Source of the DNA: CAZTDD01 sp964612675
GTDB lineage: Bacteria > Hinthialibacterota > Hinthialibacteria > Hinthialibacterales > JAKPRU01
Length of the DNA: 7,875 nt
Direction of reading: 5' to 3'
Assembly (NCBI GenBank): GCA_964612675.1
Contig: CAZTDD010000196.1
Coordinates: forward strand, 1-7,875
Below the pieces are notes generated by a model, which saw only the letters and a list, made by a program, of their open reading frames with translations, did no database searches and had not been told where the DNA came from. The position numbers and the translations under genes were made by a program. Positions 6,175-7,875 of this stretch are shown here, piece by piece (the stretch's first letter is position 1; every line of letters begins with the position of its first letter).

Positions 6175-7227
6175 TCACTGAGTATTCCGTGATTCGAACT
6201 CCGGACTCTTTGACAAGGATAGCGCACGACGGACCGCTGCCCAAACTTCGTCGGTTTGAATCCGCTCCATGCAGGCATGGTCGCCATTCGGGCAATCGCG
6301 TTCGATGCACGGCGCGCAGGCGGTCGGATGACGTATAAGGATATGCCCTTTTCCCCACGGCCCCGTTGTGACCGGGTCTGTCGAACCGACTGGGACGACA
6401 ACACGCGATCCGAGAGCCGACGCGATGTGCATCGCGCCGGAGTCGTTGCATACAACAACCGGACACCTCTGAAGCAGCGCCATGAACTGCCTGACATCCG
6501 TGCGTCCACCGAAATCCAGCGAGCCGCCCCCTACCGCCTGATGCGCCTCTTGGGTCAATGCGCGTTCCTCGGCACTTCCGAAGAAAACAACCCGATGGCC
6601 GCTTCGGACAATCCGGCGTGCCACCTCAATATACCGTTCCAACGGCCACCGTTTCGCGGTTCCGTACGTTGCGCCCGGCACGATCCCCACCGGATGCTCC
6701 GTAACCCCTTCCCGAGCGAACCGTTCCGCCGCCCAGTCGGATTCTTCTTCGGTCACAACGATGCGAGGTGTCGGATCGAATCCATGTCGGTCCGCGCTGT
6801 CCAGGATTCCCAGGTAGTAGTAGATTTGATGCTGATCGAGAATTCCCTGTGGAAGAATACGAGGGTGGGAGAGGAGCCATTTCCTGCCTTGCGTAGCATA
6901 TCCGAATCGTTCCGGGATTCCGGCCAACCGCAAGAGCATTGCGGAGGAAAACGAATTGGGCATCACATAGCCGCGTGCAAATCCGCGTCGTTGAAGTTCT
7001 CCGGCCATTCGCAGGAGACCGCGATATCCTCGATGCCTACCGGACCTATCGTAGACAAGGATCTCGTCGACGTCGGGAAGATACTTGAGAAGTTCGGCGA
7101 CGCTGGGAACGGCCAAAACCGTCAGATGAGCGCGAGGGTGGGCATGCCGCAGAGCCCGTAACGTGGGCGTCATCAGGACACCGTCCCCCAGCCAGTTTGT
7201 CGAACGCACGAGGAATCGTTGGTTCAC
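6175..7227 (-). CDS. waaF: ADP-heptose:LPS heptosyltransferase, WaaF (heptosyltransferase II) type
   Basis: A 350-residue GT9-family enzyme that transfers L-glycero-D-manno-heptose from ADP-heptose to the inner core of lipopolysaccharide at the cytoplasmic face of the inner membrane. Visible hallmarks are NWLGDGVLMTP at the N-terminus (11-21, with the conserved Asp15), MPNSFSSA (89-96), PGATYGTAKRWP (184-195), CNDSGAMHIASALG (260-273) and GSTDPVTTGP (281-290). The C-terminal cysteine cluster has Cys304, Cys307, Cys312 and Cys319 in the C-x2-C-x4-C-x6-C pattern common in WaaF. Length is typical. The start is a GTG at 7227 with AAGGA five bases upstream, and translation from there begins directly before the LVRSTNWLGD motif. 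Neighbouring GT2 suggests an envelope glycan cluster, although no other LPS genes are in the window. The family assignment is secure; type II rather than I or III rests on the cysteine cluster and NWLGD motif. Confidence 0.93.
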   Translation of the reverse strand: MNQRFLVRSTNWLGDGVLMTPTLRALRHAHPRAHLTVLAVPSVAELLKYLPDVDEILVYDRSGRHRGYRGLLRMAGELQRRGFARGYVMPNSFSSAMLLRLAGIPERFGYATQGRKWLLSHPRILPQGILDQHQIYYYLGILDSADRHGFDPTPRIVVTEEESDWAAERFAREGVTEHPVGIVPGATYGTAKRWPLERYIEVARRIVRSGHRVVFFGSAEERALTQEAHQAVGGGSLDFGGRTDVRQFMALLQRCPVVVCNDSGAMHIASALGSRVVVPVGSTDPVTTGPWGKGHILIRHPTACAPCIERDCPNGDHACMERIQTDEVWAAVRRALSLSKSPEFESRNTQ

Positions 7228-7265
7228 GAGTATCCTTTTGCTGCGTGTGGCACCCCCAACTCTGT

Positions 7266-7284
7266 TTGACGGTGCGGCAAGAAG
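7266..7284 (+). repeat. Element B, degraded copy (right half only)
   Basis: TTGACG, five bases, then GCAAGAAG. Spacing equals that in the full copies (TTGA(T/C)G, five bases, GCAAAAAG). The left half is no longer recognisable. Element A begins eight bases later, keeping the B-A order. Confidence 0.6.
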
Positions 7285-7291
7285 TCCAAGA

Positions 7292-7339
7292 ATCGCCCCT
7301 CACCCTAACCCTCTCCCGGGGGGAGAGGGAACTTCCGAT
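7292..7339 (+). repeat. Element A, copy 1 (48 bp, identical to the copy at the window end)
   Basis: The copy consists of ATCGCCCCTCACCCTAA, a perfect hairpin with 9-bp arms CCCTCTCCC (7309-7317) and GGGAGAGGG (7321-7329) around GGG, and the tail AACTTCCGAT. All 48 bases match 7828-7875. Hairpins of this composition are a familiar kind of dispersed REP-like intergenic repeat in bacterial genomes. Confidence 0.9.
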
Positions 7340-7351
7340 GCCAACTCGCGG

Positions 7352-7391
7352 CTTTTTGCGACGCCATCAATCTTGATGCTGTTGCAAAAAG
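7352..7391 (+). repeat. Element B, best-preserved copy (40-bp imperfect palindrome)
   Basis: Outer arms CTTTTTGC (7352-7359) and GCAAAAAG (7384-7391) and inner arms CATCAA (7365-7370) and TTGATG (7373-7378) pair around a two-base centre. Five-base unpaired segments separate the arms on each side. This would form a long cruciform or RNA hairpin. Confidence 0.85.
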
Positions 7392-7397
7392 TCTGGA

Positions 7398-7440
7398 ATC
7401 GCCCCTCACCCGAACCTTTCCCGGGGGAGAGGGGAACTTT
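7398..7440 (+). repeat. Element A, copy 2
   Basis: Begins ATCGCCCCTCACCC like copy 1 and starts 106 bases after it. The hairpin is slightly changed (CCTTTCC against GGAGAGG, with one G-T pair). The segment TCCCGGGGGAGAGGGGAAC at 7419-7437 is repeated exactly at 7460-7478. Confidence 0.85.
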
Positions 7441-7456
7441 TAATGGAAGCGGACGA

Positions 7457-7480
7457 CTCTCCCGGGGGAGAGGGGAACCT
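7457..7480 (+). repeat. Element A, partial copy 3 (local duplication of copy 2)
   Basis: A CTCTCC/GGAGAG hairpin followed by GGGAACCTT. Nineteen bases are identical to copy 2 at a distance of 41 bases, so this looks like a local duplication. It explains why the spacing of the flanking B elements is 146 here instead of 107. Confidence 0.8.
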
Positions 7481-7497
7481 TCAACGTGAGTGGCCGA

Positions 7498-7537
7498 CTT
7501 TTTACCGGATCATCAATCTTGACGCTGTTGCAAAAAG
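7498..7537 (+). repeat. Element B, third copy
   Basis: CTTTTTAC, five bases, CATCAATC, TTGACG, CTGTT, GCAAAAAG. It has exactly the same 40-bp layout as 7352-7391, with substitutions in both arms and in the left spacer. Confidence 0.85.
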
Positions 7538-7569
7538 CCTGGGATACGGATTTCAACCCCCTCCTACAC

Positions 7570-7590
7570 CTCCCCCGATCTTCGGGGGAG
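7570..7590 (+). repeat. Variant A-type hairpin
   Basis: Perfect 9-bp stem CTCCCCCGA (7570-7578) and TCGGGGGAG (7582-7590) with a TCT loop, preceded by a C-rich CAACCCCCTCCTACAC lead. It takes the A position after the third B element but has different arm sequence. There is no T run, so it is not a clear intrinsic terminator on either strand. Confidence 0.75.
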
Positions 7591-7604
7591 TAAAAGGAAT
7601 GCGC

Positions 7605-7644
7605 ATCTCTACGCTGTTTTCAATCTTGACGACGTCGCAAAAAG
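7605..7644 (+). repeat. Element B, fourth copy with decayed left arm
   Basis: TTTCAATC, TTGACG (7626-7631), five bases, GCAAAAAG (7637-7644) follow the 40-bp layout. The left outer arm is largely lost. Its right end lies 107 bases after that of the previous copy. Confidence 0.7.
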
Positions 7645-7651
7645 TCGGGAG

Positions 7652-7695
7652 AGATCTTCTCCCTCTCCCTCTGGGAGAGGGCCCGGGGTGAAGGC
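7652..7695 (-). repeat. Element A, inverted copy
   Basis: The perfect 9-bp hairpin CCCTCTCCC (7661-7669) / GGGAGAGGG (7673-7681) with a TCT loop has the same arms as copies 1 and 5. The CACCCC-type flank lies on the right and reads correctly only on the minus strand (CCTTCACCCCGGG), so the element is reversed relative to the others. Confidence 0.75.
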
Positions 7696-7827
7696 ACGTT
7701 GCATTATCTGCTAACGTTCCTTTGTGTGTAACAACCCCCTGTCATCATCCAAACCCTTTGCCGCTGATTCATTCGCTGTCTCTGGCGAATACACAAGCGA
7801 AGAATAATATCCGAATCGAGTGCAATG

Positions 7828-7875
7828 ATCGCCCCTCACCCTAACCCTCTCCCGGGGGGAGAGGGAACTTCCGAT
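7828..7875 (+). repeat. Element A, copy 5, cut by the window edge
   Basis: Identical over all 48 visible bases to 7292-7339, with hairpin arms at 7845-7853 and 7857-7865. It is not preceded by a recognisable B element. The match may continue beyond the window. Confidence 0.9.

Larger units (their letters stand above)
7228..7875. other. Gene-free repeat region upstream of waaF
   Basis: About 650 bases with no believable gene. The ORFs here read through the palindromes and give peptides such as HPNPLPGGEG and LPLPLGEG, typical of translated hairpin repeats. The region from 7266 to about 7690 is an alternating array of two short elements (B, 40 bp; A, a CCCTC/GAGGG hairpin). From 7696 to 7827 I see nothing beyond a small ATTCGC/GCGAAT inverted repeat at 7771-7790. 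At 7828 another A copy begins and runs to the window edge. The promoter of waaF should lie in or just before this region, but I cannot identify a convincing one. Confidence 0.75.

Noticed and set aside
6256..7161. 301-residue plus-strand ORF inside waaF
   Set aside because: Antisense shadow of waaF; the opposite strand has all heptosyltransferase motifs.
7228..7291. Promoter for waaF
   Set aside because: TTGGAC is a fair -35 on the minus strand, but the hexamer 17 bases further (AACAGA) is not an acceptable -10.
7163..7691. Two small plus-strand ORFs (7163-7489 and 7443-7691) giving HPNPLPGGEG and LPLPLGEG peptides
   Set aside because: They are translations of the A-type hairpin repeats, a common source of false gene calls.
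7771..7790. ATTCGC/GCGAAT inverted repeat in the unique spacer
   Set aside because: Six-base arms with an eight-base loop are expected by chance at this scale, and no T run or promoter is attached.
7292..7875. CRISPR array
   Set aside because: Repeat spacing is uneven, elements are palindromic of two types, one copy is inverted, and the sequences between copies are themselves repeated. No cas gene is present.

Overview
This window reads as ordinary chromosomal DNA from a Gram-negative bacterium. The clearest sign is a complete ADP-heptose:LPS heptosyltransferase (WaaF type), which implies an LPS outer membrane. I cannot name the lineage from sequence alone. All six genes I can support lie on the minus strand, so the cluster is transcribed from right to left. 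I see no transposase, integrase, phage gene, tRNA, rRNA or CRISPR array.

Layout in transcription order: (1) 7228-7875 is a roughly 650-base gene-free stretch full of small palindromic repeats, where a 40-bp element (B) alternates with a GC-rich hairpin element (A). (2) waaF, 7227-6175. (3) A TRM11/TrmG10-like RNA guanine-methyltransferase candidate, 6123-4861. (4) A DPM1-like family 2 glycosyltransferase, best start at 4754. (5) Peptide deformylase (def), 3892-3392, behind a good promoter candidate overlapped by a Fur-like inverted repeat. (6) A four-helix membrane protein of unknown function, 3092-2535. (7) A very acidic 792-residue protein, 2472-94, with an N-terminal helical region, an internally duplicated module, a coiled coil, a Glu-Pro tract and a C-terminal DUF2325-like domain.

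The first three genes combine envelope glycan synthesis with RNA modification, and def is a translation housekeeping gene. The membrane protein and the acidic protein are only 62 bases apart and may work as a pair, for example a membrane anchor and a cytoplasmic scaffold; this is inference from position only. I do not see a recognisable defence or mobile system. The parts most worth a second look are the acidic DUF2325-like protein, the B-A repeat array upstream of waaF, the unusual TEPY motif IV in the methyltransferase, and the Fur-like site at the def promoter.
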